DNA of 64,000 bases from Epiperipatus broadwayi (lineage: Eukaryota; Onychophora; Udeonychophora; Euonychophora; Peripatidae). The notes under the pieces were generated by a model, which had not been told where the DNA came from, ran no database searches, and was given only the letters and a program-made list of their open reading frames with translations. Below are positions 46,764 to 59,999 of the stretch, one piece after another. The DNA lies in NCBI GenBank assembly GCA_028023455.1, contig JAQFVV010000183.1:1490001-1554000 (forward strand), in the 5' to 3' direction. Every line of letters begins with the position of its first letter. The stretch's first letter is position 1. Made by a program: the position numbers and the translations under genes.

Positions 46764-47122
46764 AAAACAGCATTTTTTTCCATGCAATAACGCCCCCTAT
46801 AGCATGCTTCAGTAATCAAGAATTGCTAAAAAGTTATGCATCATAATCATTTCCCCATCCAATATTCCCAGATTAGTTTCTAGCTTATGGCTTTCATCAG
46901 TGAAGAACCATGGATCTGGGAGTAGTACACCTGAAATAATGCACCCCTCCAGTACTTTTACCGTTTTGATTATAGAAAGGCAATGGATAGGAATTGTGAT
47001 GAATGACCTTCTAGCATCTACTGATTTCTAGAATTTCCACTAGATGACACTACTGTATGGGAAAATTTGCTGCTGTTTTAAAAACCTTGGATAAGAATAA
47101 GAAAAGATGATCATGTGATATT
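46764..47122 (+). mobile_element. Family F foldback retroposon, copy 6
   Basis: It is flanked by TAATTCAACATTT (46751-46763) and TAATTCAAAATTT (47123-47135), 13 bp with one mismatch. It is diverged but keeps CCAATATTCCCAGATTAGTT and the end GATGATCATGTGATAT. Confidence 0.75.
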
Positions 47123-47135
47123 TAATTCAAAATTT

Positions 47136-49476
47136 CTGAAAACATATAATAAAGAATAAAGGTAAATTTGGTTAAATAAAAATGTTTGGATATTACTCAA
47201 ACAATTCACTAGGGATTCTGAAAAAGATTTGAACAACTGAAGGGATAACTCCTCCATAGTACATATCAATGCACTGTTATGCATTATCATCTAAATAAAT
47301 AAACATATAAGTATTCTCAAGAAATAAACATCAATTGCTAAGGACAAAAAGATTATGAATATTTTAATAAAAATACTTAAAAGCATCAAATGGAGATTTT
47401 AACAAATTTATCCTGCTCCAACCATTTTCAAATTTGATCAAACTTCGTTTTAGTTAATGGTATTTTAGAAATAGACATTGCAATAGTATTATACTTCTAT
47501 AAGCAATAGAATATAAATTTAGTCAGATGAAAACACAGAGATGTATGTGTAAGATCCCATAGTATATATAATAAGTGAATTAGCCATAAACATTTTTGCC
47601 ATAAAAAAATTTTCATATGCTAATTTGATATTCAAAATTAATGGTCAATGACATCAAAAAAAATAATGGTAAAGATAACTTTTTGGAATATAACCAGGAA
47701 GTCAATTACACTAATATGATGTGATAAATATAGTATTCATAAAACTTTCACTTTTGCCCCCCCCCTTTTCAAAAAATACTGGGAAATGCACTCATTACTG
47801 TATCTGGACCCCCAGTAGAAAGCAAAATCCATATTAAACATCATGGACAAACAACGTTGTCACAAATTTTATATTGATACTTAGTGTATTTTTGTCACAA
47901 TGAAATTGAAACATAATCATACTCTTTTTAATATCAGGGTCTTGACAAAATCAGAATAATAATCCCATTGGTATTAAACAATAAAAATGAGATTCTCAAC
48001 AGCTTTATAAATAGTTTCTACCTCCACATCCATGTCAATATATTCATCCTTTTTTTCATGTATAATAGATGCACATTTGTATACAATGATAATCACAGAA
48101 GATATCAAATACATTTATTGACCAAAGAGATAAAAAAAAATTGATGAACAAGGTATATGTACAAATACATGGGTTTTAATGCACATACATTTGAACCTTA
48201 TAATTCAGTGCAGGAGGATGCCAAGAAAGGTTTTTTAGCCAGGAAATATTTTTTTTCTACTGATACGCTTGGTATCTCTTCATTAGCTGATGTTATTTAT
48301 TTGTGTAAGACTGAATAGTATATTCATCAGTGAAATTATATTAGAAGATGTCTTGAAATGTTTTGTTTGGTTTGTCAGGAAATACTAGATTTTTTTATCA
48401 ATTCTTTCTGTTTACATTTATAAAATGTTGAAATGATCAATTACTAATTCATCCCTTAAAAACCACGTGGCATTGCTGTGCCATAGAAACCTGTTACCCT
48501 AATGTTTCTTTTCTATCATAAATCATAAAAGTTCAAATTGTAAATATACATGCAAATCGTCCACGCTATGTAAATCTGGACTAATTATTTGTACTATACT
48601 CGATTGAGATTTGTAATTCTGTATAACCTTCCATATTTGATTTATAGTGTAAATAAAGTTTATTTTGGAAAAAATAAAAAAACATTATTCTCATTTCTAT
48701 TCAGAGAAACAGTAACATAGTCTTTGAAAAAATATAATTATTTATTGCATACATAAATTCAAATGAAAAAGTACGTTTTACTTTAATATTAACTTATATA
48801 TTTCATTATGTAAATTGTTTGTGCATTTTTAATTTATCTTGATAAGGTTTTCATACCTTTTATGATATATTATAATGTTAAAGAAGGTTTATCTATTTTG
48901 TTAATTTATAAATTTATTTACTTTTTTTTATTAAAATGCTGAATACTGTATAATTTTAAAGATGGACCTGAATGAGATAACATATAGATAAGAAAAATAT
49001 ATAAATACAAAATAAAAATTGAGTAAAACAATATCCACGATAAAAAAATAGTGAAATATTAAATCCATATTTAAAATGTATTTAAGAAAAAATTATTAAC
49101 TAAACTTTTATCATAAAATCTCTGAAGCCGTACAAGTTTATATGCTATTGAGCACATATTTTTATCATTAGTTTTGAATAAAAAAAAAAATTAAAATTTA
49201 AAATATCTGTAATGCAAATAGTAAAATGAAAACTTAATGAAATGTACATTTCTTAAATCTATTTTTCTAATAATAATGATTATTATTTAGATAAATTAAT
49301 TAGCATTATTATCTAAATGTAAACTAATTGTTTTTGTTATTATTTTCGTGGGAAATTTATATTCAATTACCATAATTGTCAAACAATATATATTATAATT
49401 GTTACATTTATCACCCCCCCCCCAATCCAAAATCCAATAAGCAAGCTTTAAATTTTATTATCATAACGTTCTATGC
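47136..49476. other. 2.3 kb without an identified feature
   Basis: AT-rich, with short homopolymer C runs near 47757 and 49416. No gene or shared repeat detected. Confidence 0.45.
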
Positions 49477-49487
49477 TTGACATAATA

Positions 49488-49926
49488 ATAATCATCATCA
49501 ACAACCAATATCAATCCAGTGCAGGATGAAAATCTCTCCAAGTTCAATCCATCTCCTCCGATCTTTAGCTTCTCTTCTCCACATCACCCCTGCACACTTT
49601 CTTATTTCATCCATCCACATGTGGTCTCTTTCTGGGTCTTTTACAATCTCTTGGAATCCAATTTAATATTACAGTTGCCCATCTATTATCATCTCTTCTA
49701 GCAATATGTCCAGCCCAACTCCACTTCAGTCTTTTAATTTTTTCAATGAGGAAATATGCCTATGTGTTTGAAAAGGAAAGTTTTTAATAAATGTGTTTTA
49801 CCAGTTCTTACTTATGGATCTGAGGCTTAATAGAAGAGTAATACAGAGACTTCAGACCACTCAAAGAAGTATGGAGAAATTCATGTTGGGAGTAACAAGA
49901 AGAGATCGAAAATGCAATATATGGGT
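49488..49926 (-). mobile_element. RTE-type LINE insertion with inverted 5' half (twin priming)
   Basis: It is flanked by an exact 11-bp duplication, TTGACATAATA (49477-49487; 49927-49937). Bases 49488 to about 49750 are the RTE 3' end in minus orientation, ending in the (TGA)n tail. Bases about 49752-49922 are the adjacent upstream RTE segment in plus orientation. One insertion with two oppositely oriented parts inside a single duplication is the hallmark of twin priming. Some RTE sequence is missing at the inversion junction. Confidence 0.9.
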
Positions 49927-50180
49927 TTGACATAATATTTGATTATACTGTGATAGCAACAATCCACATCATAAATGCATTGTTTAAATGTATAAAATAT
50001 TTTTTTAAAAAAGAAGTTTGAATACCAAAAAAGAAACATTAATTTTAATATTAAATCTTAAAAGAGTAATTAAATTAAATTAAATAAATTTCTTAAATTA
50101 TTGATAAAATGTTTACATGAAAGCACAGATAAAGATAATAAATGTAATTGGTTTATACATGATTTAAGACATCCTAGGAT

Positions 50181-50615
50181 AAGAGTTCCCAATCTGGAAT
50201 ACCCGTACCCCTAGAGGTTAACAGAAAGCTTGGGGAAGGGGGTAGGGTAAATAGCAAGTAATTAAGTATGATGCTATTAGTATATTCCCAAATAGTTTTG
50301 TTATCAACAATGTCTGCTATTACATGTTGGTACTGACTGACAGCCACTTCCAGAAAAATTTCAAGTCTCTTTTCAAACACAGATACTGTGAAGTTGCGTA
50401 CACTTTTTTCTTAATGCAGGGTCTGAAAATCAAAAATTGCCAATTATGTTTCAAGATAAGTGAAATAGTCAAATCAGAGGCCCCTCAAGGCTCATCTCCA
50501 TGGCATCTACACCTCCTGTGCATGTGTATGAAATACTGCATGATAATAAATAGGGTATATTGGAAAATATATTAAAAGTGAAAGGGCACGGGGACATAAA
50601 ATATTGGGAACCCCT
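50181..50615. mobile_element. Decayed hAT-like MITE
   Basis: Ends AAGAGTTCCCAATCTGG and ATTGGGAACCCCTT are inverted and resemble the hAT consensus CAGNGGTTCCCAA. CCCGTACCCCTAGAGG just inside the left end is also common in hAT elements. A clean 8-bp duplication is not visible. The two overlapping frames inside it are not genes. Confidence 0.5.
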
Positions 50616-52612
50616 TTTCTGGACAACCATATTAATTAAATCATTTGTTGATTCTATAGTTAAAATATTTGAATAATTAACATTGTTCTTTTTTTATGCA
50701 AATGGAATTTTATTCTCAGATTTAGTTTAACAGTCAGACATTTGATCTGCAAGTTCTAAAATATTTACATGATGGTAAAATGTAAACATCCATTTTGTGC
50801 AAGGAAAAAGTGCAAACTCCATCCCAACAGTGTCATCACTCAAAGCCTTGAGTGTGAAACCCTCAATCTCACATCATGTGACATTTTTTAATCGCTTGAA
50901 GAAAAAAATGTCTCAATTGTTTTTTGCAGACTTAAAAATGTTTTTGGATTACTTCAAAAAATGACAAACTAGTTTAGATCAGTGCATTGCGTTAAATAGA
51001 CTATACTTTTTAACAAGATCCAATTCTCAACACCTAAAAATAAATATACAATTTTTTATTACAAAATTCTGATTATTTTGGGTCCCCCCCTGTGTGTATA
51101 TATATACACAAGCTATAGTTGGAAATGTTAGACAGTAAACATATCTAGATGAAATTAAATTTTTTTAGATGCACTTATAATTATATTTGAATAATAGTTT
51201 TAACAAGGCTGTAAACCTTAGCAATGAGCGTCCGAAAAAATTGTCACTAGTGACCTCTGTAGGTCTTTAAAACAACTAACCATCTAGTATTGGTTAATGA
51301 AATGGTCTCTAGATATTAAAATGCTAAGATCTCCTATTAATAGGGATTGGTCATATGAATGCGTCACTAAAATATGAATATAATATGATCCAGCATTCAA
51401 CATTGATGACTGGTGTATTTTTGCGCCACCCCCACCACCCACCCCTGAGTCTATAGTTATTATTAAAACAAAAATTAGATTGTTTGTTCTGGCATAATAT
51501 TTCTATATAAAAAATTATTTATAGATATAACTTGTAAATATTCTGTTATCAATTACACATTTTTGAATGTTAGATTTTAATCAGGTGATTCACTTTAACT
51601 CTTAAAAATATTTATTTTACAAAAGAGTTTAATCAACTCTTTTATGTTAATATTTAAATAAATAACAGGTGGAAGATTGAGTGAACTATGGCTGTTATAA
51701 TAAAAAAGTTTTTGCATTTTATATTATACAAATAAATTTACCTTATCCATCTGCCTGATGTCAGACAGGCTTCTATTATGCTATAATAAAGAATAACAGT
51801 TTTCGTCAGAGGTTTAAAACAACTATTTACATTTTCCATATAAAAAAAAAGCACCTAATGGAGATTGACAAAATGTGTTTTCAGACTTAAAATTACAAGT
51901 AATTACAAAATCTAACAATTTACATCATATAATATTGTCTTCGGCTTATTGATAAGATTATAAACTGAAATGATAGTTTTTTATTTGCTCAAATGAGTTT
52001 GCTAAGTACTTATTATGTCGACAGATATTACTTTAATAACTACGTGATTAAAATATCTTTCATACTTTGAAATAAAGAATAAAATTATTTTCATATATAT
52101 ATAATTCTTAATAATCTCGTGAAATGAGTTCTATTTCAGGCTACAATCAGATAAAATTTTTATTTCTGGTAGCCAACCTAACAAACTATCTAACATTGGT
52201 CGGTCAAATGGTATTTATTCTTAGTTAATGGATTATGTCAGGATGGAAAATTGCCCAAACCTGAGTATTCAGGAATTGTCTAACCTGAAACTAATGCCTT
52301 TTTTTTTCTTTTATGGGAGATTGCTAGTTACCCTTCTCCCTTCTAATATATTATTGTTGCTTTATTTTTAGCTTTACTTAAAGTAAATAACAGAAAATTG
52401 TTTGTGATATTAATTCATATTTTAACATAGGTGGTGCTTTGTTACATAATTTATGAGTTTCTGCTTTTAAAAAGAACCAGAATGCAATGGTAATTATAAT
52501 TGCTATGTTGAATAATATTTATAAGTAAATTGTTATAAAAGTTTTAAACCATCATTACTTTAAAATTTGAATGCAGGCTTCATCTTCTTTTCTCTCCTTT
52601 TTCCTAGTTTTC
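50616..52612. other. 2 kb without an identified feature
   Basis: AT-rich, with a C-rich run near 51084 and a CCACCCCCACCACCCACCCC stretch near 51425. No repeat relationship to other parts of the window was found. Confidence 0.4.
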
Positions 52613-52620
52613 AATAAAAA

Positions 52621-52717
52621 TGTCAAGCATTGGTGGTCGAGAGGTAGCGACAGCTGCTTTACAAGCAGTTGACCCAGGTTAGCGGGTTCGCTTCCCGGCT
52701 GATGCTATGACACATGA
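52621..52717 (+). mobile_element. tRNA-like SINE-1, copy 6
   Basis: Full head (TGTCAAGCATTGGTGGTCGA), anticodon arm with TTTACAA loop, B box GCGGGTTCGCTTCCCGG and the end GATGCTATGACACATGATA. A short duplication AATAAAAA (52613-52620; 52720-52727) flanks it. Confidence 0.88.
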
Positions 52718-52759
52718 TAAATAAAAAGTTGTAATTGCAAATCAAAATTATCTTTAAAA

Positions 52760-53500
52760 AGTACAGGTAAGAGCATGTTTCCATTCTAGGGTCATCTATC
52801 ATAAACTTGGATAATCTCATTCTGCTGTATTTTCAATTGGATGTTTTCATGTCCAATTCTATTTAGCATTTTTCACAAAGAAATAAATTTATAATATACA
52901 GTTTTGCTTTTTCTGTTAATTCTATAAGTCTGTGCTCTCATTTCAACACTATAATCAAATTTATTCACAGAACTTTCAATATTTAACTGTTTTCCAATTT
53001 TAGCATTCAAGCCTCTCATCACAATTTTAAATTGTTTGGTATGGTAAAAGATACACTACTGTAATATTGATTTCTCCCTTCATTTGTTTTTGTAACTCAA
53101 ATTTGCATATCTTTGTTCATCCATGTAATGAAATGTTTTTTTCTTCTTTATAATCTAAAGGTGGGTGTACTTTCAGTAACATTCACCGTAACCATTACCA
53201 TTAAAACTCATTGAAGCATAAATCTGGTTATGTGTATTTGATATCTTTTATTAATTTAAATAACTAATTTAGCCATTGTGTCATATATGCTCAATCTCTA
53301 TAATGATTTTTTTTTCATTTTTTATTTATAATAATCCCCATTGCACTTGTGTTTCTGATATTTGTGTCTTTATAGGAAAGTAAATGTTATCATTTCAAAT
53401 CAACTGCCCCTTTACTCTTTGTACTAATTTCACAAATTCCAACAATATCCCATTCAAAATTAAATAGGTCTTCCAATTCATATAATCATTTTTTTAATCT
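52760..53500 (-). pseudogene. RTE-type LINE apurinic-like endonuclease domain, decayed
   Basis: Minus-strand pieces in different frames follow the order of an RTE endonuclease. FEWDIVGICEISTKSKG (near 53405-53455) matches the WDIIGICE motif around the catalytic Glu. GEINITVVYLLPY (near 53055-53095) comes next. Then RGLNAKIGK (near 52985-53015) stands where intact copies have GDFNAKIG. The domain nicks target DNA to prime reverse transcription. Stops and frameshifts are frequent, and no RT follows at lower coordinates. It may come from the same RTE family as the 3' fragments elsewhere, which lack this region, so that is not proven. Confidence 0.65.
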
Positions 53501-54620
53501 ATAAAAGTGTCTACGTAAAAAATAATCATTGAGTGATAATAGGAATCTGCAATTATAGATTCTTAATACCCTTCATTTTTGGCTACCAATGGCTGTTTTG
53601 GTAATTTACAGCCTCCTGTAAATTGTAATTACCTACCTATATATATCACTCTCTCTATACTTATTTATATAATAAAAAATACGTGGGCATCCATTCATCC
53701 TGATTTCATAAAAAATCAACTGGTGTTTTAGTTAAAAACTATCAGGCAACTGAGAAGAAAGATCACATTGCTTCACGGACTTAAATTCCAAGATAGAAAA
53801 ACCAATAAAGTCACTACACTGAATTATACATGTTGGAGGGCAACAAATGTAAAATCTGGGAAAATTTTTACCATATAGGCCATTCTATATCTTCAGCTTT
53901 TAGTCCATCTTTACCCTAAATAGAAAAAGAAAACAGTCTAAGTAATCACGTAAATGCTATTATTATTAAAACCCTAAATGCTCAAGATGACCACATAGAA
54001 AGTATTATTTATAAAGTTTCCAAGACTTAAGGTTTAACTGTAAATAAACTAATCCATTAATATATGTAATAAACACTTTTCAAGTAAACTCCAAACTGTA
54101 TTATAAAAAGTACTTTTTTCTCTTTAATAATAGTAATATTTAAAGTGTCCAGTAAGGTGGATTTTCAGCAAGGATAGAAATGCAAAGGAGAGAATTAAAA
54201 ATATTAAATTAAAAATGGTTCTTAACACCATCTAGTATATAATCAAAAAGTAATTTTTATGATTTTCAATGAAAGACGACTTAAAAGGTGGAGTAAGATC
54301 TGGAAATGTAAGTACATTTGCAAAACTTTTCTACAATATTCTTATGATAACATGGATTAAATTCATCAATAATGCAAAAGAAAAGAAAAATATTTTGATA
54401 AAATTTGGAAATTTGTTTATTTATTAAAAATAAATAAGAAAGAAAAATCCTGATTAATAGAGACATTTTTTTTAAAAGAAATATCTCATTATCAGCAAAT
54501 TTTATAAGATTTCCTGATCAGTTGTCTAGGTGAATATACTTTTCTTAGCTTATTTATTTTTAACTCAAGCTGCACTAACCTTTCTACAATATTAAATCAG
54601 TAAGTTCATTTCTTTAAAGT
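53501..54620. other. No feature recognised
   Basis: AT-rich DNA after the RTE endonuclease remnant; no supported gene. Confidence 0.4.
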
Positions 54621-54627
54621 AGTCAGA

Positions 54628-54985
54628 GTGACTTAAGGTCAATATGGGCATGACAACAATATTGGCACCAATGAGGTTTTGAGCATTCAATCATCAGATT
54701 TTCAATGGTATGGATGGCTGAAGAGTTGGAGAGTGGAAAAGATTGATGTTTTCCATTAAAGTTTGAGGATTTGTTATCTTAATATAAATTGAATATTGGT
54801 TATATACATGTGTCGGAGACGATGATCTGGACCAAATGATGAGTGCTGATTCAGCATGAAATATGTATATTGGAGATAATTTATTTTATTCACATGTGTG
54901 TGGTCATGCATATTGGTTATTTTAAGATGGAGAGGAGAGCTGAAGAAAGTTTAAAATTCTATGTTCAAATCTCCTTTAATTAAAG
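54628..54985 (+). mobile_element. Family D retroposon, single unit (direct)
   Basis: It contains TTCAATGGTATGGATGGCTG, GATCTGGACCAAATGATGAG and the B-box-like end ATGTTCAAATCTCC, in the order of the right half of the 41646 copy. Confidence 0.7.
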
Positions 54986-57900
54986 AATCAATTATAACTT
55001 AATCAGATTTAGTTTGTTTCAATGTATAGTTATTTGTTTGAATCTAATCTAGATTCCTGTTCAAGTATCTTCAGCAATCAACTATAACTTTATTAATTTT
55101 GCTAGTTTAAACCTGTGGTCATTTGGTTGATTCTACATTTATGATTCCTAGATTCATGCTCAAATATCTGTGTAGTGACAATCAGCATATAAGCGAAAAT
55201 CATGAGTTTTTATCCATTAGTAAATATTTTCTCTTGGGGTTTAAGTTACATGAATTATTATAAATTTCTCAATATTTAACGCACGCATTATCAAATTTGA
55301 CTCTTATTGGAAATTACAATTTTACTATAATTAATCACCACGGGAGTAAATTCTGATGTCACTCATTTACTGCTCAAATACTAGTTCAGGACTAGGTGCA
55401 TTTGCTTAATAATGTTTATAAGTATGAACATTGCTGTCGTTAGTCTCTCTATACTTACTCATTTCATTCTTTACTTGTAGTTACTAAACATATGTCATTC
55501 TATTATAATATATTACATGGCAGTAAATTTGTAAATATTTTTCTTAAAAAATCATTTCATAATTCTTCAACTGGTGAAAGCATTGCCATTGTTCCCTCTA
55601 GTGGCAATTTTTGTAATCATTCAACATTTATTTTTCATATTAAATTTTTATTCTATATTACAATTTAATAAATTGGATTGGATTTGTTAGAAAAAACATC
55701 CTAATAAAATTGTATTTGAACTTGGCAAAAGTAGAAAAATAACAATAAAGTGAAATACATAATGAAAACAATGAACTTTTTTCTGATTGGATAGTGCAAA
55801 GGAAAGCTGGCAAAGCTGGTGAACATGAAAATTATTGAAATCTTTGTTTATTGAACATCACTTTTAAAACAATAATGAGTTAATGTGATGTCATTGTAAA
55901 TCTGTCAAATTCTGTTCTAAATTTAAAATTGATTGTATAATTTTTAAAATATCACAAATAAAACAGACTTCCATGTTTAAAAATATGGGGGGGGGGGGGT
56001 ATTTCCTATTACTATTATGATTAAATTTGTTAACTTATATATTTGAAAATAAAATATAATTGAATAAAATCAAATTGCAGTCATTCACACTTTTTATTTT
56101 TAAATAGTTATTATACAAATATTGTGTAAAAATAATCATAAATATTTAAATAAACTAGTCAAAAAATCTATTTTTTTTTTTTTACAACTTCTGCATTTGG
56201 TAAAAAGTCTTCTCAAAATAATATTGCAAATAATCTTGGAGCCTGAAAAAAAGTATTTAGCAAGCATCAATGTGGCAATCAGGACTACATTACTTTGAAT
56301 ATCTTGACTTCAGACTACTGACCTCTTCAGATTTTTTTTGAACTAATAAATCAATATTTTAATTTCACTTTTTATCATCAAAAGAACACAAAACTGGAAA
56401 AGTAGTGCTACGAGTAGTTTCCAGAATGAAAAGAAACCTAAAGAAACAATGGCACTCTTTCCTAAGATCTCCAAGGGAATTACTTTGTAATTATTTACAG
56501 AAATGTTAAAATAAAAATCATTACTTTGTTCAAATTTGGTATCTGGTGCTTTATTGTTTTGTGCTGTACCTATCAGCATAATCATGACAACACTAACACA
56601 ATACTGAACATTGACAAACATCTTTAGCTTGCATTTGAACTTAATTTAATATCAAATCTAGAAATCATACACTTCTTTAAATAAAGATATAATTGTTTAT
56701 TAAGTGCACAGGGAGAATATGTAAATACTTTTAAGACAGGCTTTAACCTATATCAAATGCATCTTCTTTAACTAATTTTTGATGTTTACCAAAACTTCAT
56801 ATGGCTGTTGTAGTTTGTGAATCAATTGTACAATGTGTTGTCTCAACATTTTCTGGTTGACTCCTACACTATCCAAAAATATAGCAAACAAATTAAAAAT
56901 AAAAATATTAGTTTATTCATACATTTATTACAAAGATGTAAATTTTATGTGTAATTAGTATTTATAGGGATATTACCAATCATCTTATTGTCTTGCATCG
57001 CCCTGTCAAATTGTGTGCTCTCAATTTAATCAAGATTTTGCAATCTAAGTAAGACTGCTGTATACATTCAATATTTCACCCTTGTTATAAGTTTAAAATT
57101 TTATGGTTAATGACTTCAAAGTATAAATATAGTGATTGTAGTATTTCTGCCAAGCTTTAGAAAATTCGTGAAATGCTTTCTTTAAAAAGCAAAATTTGTT
57201 TAACTCTCCTGAAATGGCTAAAGTTTATCTACAATAAAAAATATTTTGGCATAAAATTGAAAAAATATTAAATTTTAGATAGATAAACTGAAAAAATATC
57301 TCAGTAGAGGGATTCATAGAGGATTGGAAAATTTTTTAACATAGATGAAACAATTAGCCAAAGTTCAACTGAAAAGAATGGTTTCAATCATTCTCTTTTT
57401 ATTAGGAGATGGTTGTATAGCTTCAAAAATCAATGCAGACTTGGAAAACATTAATATTATTGTCAAAGCTTCATCTAACAATAATGAAGTTGCTAATATT
57501 TTTTTCTAATAGAATTGAAAGAAATATGAAAATATTATAAGGAAGAAACAAATATTCAGTTATGCACATTTACACATTTATGTATATTCGTCCATGAACA
57601 TCAGTTCGAAAAGCATAAGTGTATGCTTATGCTTAGAGATTATCCATATATCAGCCAATCTTAGCTTACCATGCTGAAATCAGCATTTTAATCTATTGTA
57701 GGCCTGAATTATAAAATGTTAAGTAAATTATATAGACTTATTACAGTAAATTCCAAATTTACTATGTATTTCTAATTGCAGGTGGTTGGAAATGAGAATC
57801 TATATATTTCCTGCTACAAAATGAATACGTTGGTACAATTAATTAACAATTTATAATTCAGGAAAACAATAGATTAAAGCCCTGGTTTTAATGTGGTGAG

Positions 57901-58067
57901 TGAATGTTGGCTTATATATAATCAAGCTTTAAACAAATGCATACACTTATGCTATACAAACTGATGCTCTTGTGTGAGTGCATGTAAATTCATAAAAGTA
58001 CCTGGTCAGATATTGGTTCCTTTCTTATAATACTACCTACATAGTCTGTGCTATATAAATAATAGAC
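54986..58067. other. 3 kb with no recognised repeat
   Basis: It contains a G13 run near 55987-56000, the uncertain frame at 56343-56621 and a 9-bp stem palindrome, AAGCATAAG-TGTATG-CTTATGCTT, at 57611-57634. Otherwise unremarkable AT-rich DNA. Confidence 0.4.
56343..56621 (-). CDS. Unrecognised 92-codon frame with signal-like and membrane-like segments
   Basis: I do not recognise this protein. Residues 1-20 (MFVNVQYCVSVVMIMLIGTA) look like a signal peptide. A polar middle (residues about 22-52) and a second hydrophobic stretch (about 58-83, with FFSFWKLLVALLFQFCVLL) follow. That layout would suit a small membrane or secreted protein. Against it: the region is AT-rich, no homologue is known to me, hydrophobic frames are common in such DNA, and no splice sites or promoter support it. 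A chance frame is more likely than a gene. Confidence 0.15.
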   Translation of the reverse strand: MFVNVQYCVSVVMIMLIGTAQNNKAPDTKFEQSNDFYFNISVNNYKVIPLEILGKSAIVSLGFFSFWKLLVALLFQFCVLLMIKSEIKILIY

Positions 58068-58083
58068 TAAATATCAAATAGTT

Positions 58084-58189
58084 TTTTTGTCATGTGTCAT
58101 AGCATTAGCCGGGAAGTGAACCCACTAACCCAGGACAACTGTTTGTAAAGCAGCCATCATTGATCTCTCAACCACCAATGCTTGACAAA
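58084..58189 (-). mobile_element. tRNA-like SINE-1, copy 7
   Basis: It is flanked by an exact 16-bp duplication, TAAATATCAAATAGTT (58068-58083; 58190-58205). Reverse orientation with a T-run at the start (the A-tail) and ACCACCAATGCTTGACA at the end. Confidence 0.93.
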
Positions 58190-58591
58190 TAAATATCAAA
58201 TAGTTGATCCATATAATACATCAATATCATCTAAAGATCAGTAATCTAACACTTCATCATCATCTATTTCTATAACAAAAATAAAGAAAGATACAATACC
58301 CCTTTATTATTATGATATTAATTTTTTTTGAAAAAATGTGTTTGAATGAACTTATCAAAATAGTACATATAATCAATGATTGCATATCAGCAGTTGAACT
58401 TATATAAAGTAAATGAATACAAACCAAAGTTTCCTTTATTATGTGTGCTTCCTCATGTTATTATTACACTGTCTTTTCACAACTAATTTTTTTTTAAATT
58501 ATTTTTGTTAATAATTATAATTTATGTATATACTGTAATTTTTAAATTAAGTTACATCATAGACTTCTGTATATTTATGTTAAAAAGTGTC

Positions 58592-58636
<45 letters not shown>

Positions 58637-58637
58637 A
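58592..58637. repeat. (AT)n(GT)n microsatellite
   Basis: An AT run passes directly into a TG run. Confidence 0.95.
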
Positions 58638-58917
58638 CATGTTGAAAAGTACTGATGCTTATAGGACAGCACAGTAAACAATATTGTAAACATAGTATGG
58701 CTATTTATATACTAATCTATCCTATCACCTAACATAGGAATCACAAAATTACAGAGCTGAAAAACAGCATCACAAATGTAAAATATGTGAATTATTTTCA
58801 TGTTTATTACAATTTAAATACATAGAAAATTTAAGGAATATTAGTAGAATAATGTTTTAAAATGTTAAAGATTAAAAACACATACATTATAAAAAAAAAA
58901 CTGTTCCATTGATTGAT
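58638..58917. other. No feature recognised
   Basis: AT-rich interval between a microsatellite and a SINE. Confidence 0.45.
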
Positions 58918-58932
58918 AAAGAAATTGTACCT

Positions 58933-59041
58933 GTCAAGCATTGTTAGCTGAGAGGTCAGTGCAGTCGCCTTGCAAGCAAGTAGTTGGTTGCAGATGGTTG
59001 TGGATTTGCCTCCCAGCCAATGCTTTGACATATGGGGGGAA
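58933..59041 (+). mobile_element. tRNA-like SINE-1, copy 8 (diverged)
   Basis: It is flanked by an exact 15-bp duplication, AAAGAAATTGTACCT (58918-58932; 59042-59056). The anticodon-arm region is expanded (GCAAGCAAGTAGTTGGTTGC) compared with the other copies. The two overlapping frames (58831-59031 and 58970-59161) are not genes. Confidence 0.92.
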
Positions 59042-59246
59042 AAAGAAATTGTACCTAAAATAATATGTAAAGTTCTAACAAGGCTACAAGAAGGGCGTTA
59101 TAGTCAAGTGTTTTTCAATTTTACTCTGAGATATTTTTACCTTTTTGTATATCTCAGGTAGGTACACTATTCGATCATAAAAATCTATTTTCAGGGTAAT
59201 ATTTTTAAACCAATTCTATTGATAATGCTTTTTTGTCATATCAATA

Positions 59247-59370
59247 GCCCACATGGTTTGGCATATAGAGCATCCAACTTAGGATTGGGAGGCCACAGGA
59301 TCAATTCTGATGCTTTCAATTCTGGGTTTGAACTTCTTATGACTGCCTGAGCAATAAAGCCATATGTCTT
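59247..59370 (+). mobile_element. SINE-2, copy 2
   Basis: The same layout as 42636-42785 in plus orientation: ATATAGAGCATCCAAC (A box), CACAGGATCAATTCTG (B-box position) and CCTGAGCAATAAAG at the 3' end. It is flanked by TCATATCAATAG and TCATACCAATGA, a diverged 12-bp duplication. Confidence 0.65.
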
Positions 59371-59599
59371 TTTTTAATCATACCAATGACCTCTCACTAC
59401 CACAATCTAGCAATTGGTTGCATTTACACTTCATTTATGAAACAAAATATTTGAAGTACTGTACAAACATGCTAACACAGAGTACTAATAATATAAATAT
59501 TTTACATATATATGAATGATTTTTACATAGTATTCTATCTATATGTTTTGGTTATTCTTTTAATAACTGAAATACAGGTTATTATATACCTGTATCAAT

Positions 59600-59925
59600 A
59601 TATGTAATATATAGGGTATATGAGCACAGACTTTCACACTACCCACCACTCTCCATTCTATCTCATAACACTGATACACTTGAACATATATATGTCAAAA
59701 AGATAAATAATCACCAATATACGTATTTCATGCTAAACCAGCTATCATCAGTTGGTCCAGATTATCATCTCTACACATATACGCAACAAGTGCTCAGATG
59801 TATACTAAGATAGCCAATCTTCATACTTTAATGGACAGGCTTCAATCCACTCCACACTCCAACTCTTCAACCGTCCATCCAATTGAAAATCTGATGATGG
59901 AACGCTCAAAGGTCACCCCGAGGCC
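59600..59925 (-). mobile_element. Family D retroposon, single unit (reverse)
   Basis: It contains AAGATAAATAATCACCAATA, the inverse D block CAGTTGGTCCAGATTATCAT and GAAAATCTGATGATGGAACG, in the order of the left half of the 41646 copy. The 63-codon frame 59798-59989 is this repeat translated. Confidence 0.7.
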
Positions 59926-59999
59926 GAGATTAGGTCTTACAGTAAAAATAAATTGTTGCACAAAAGATTTGCACTTCATTATAATGTGATACAAAAAAA

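Noticed and set aside
50769-50886. Short Cys-rich frame starting MMVKCKHPFCARKKC
   Set aside because: It vaguely resembles a YqaJ-type or zinc-binding motif, but it is only 38 codons with stops on both sides and no continuation in any frame.
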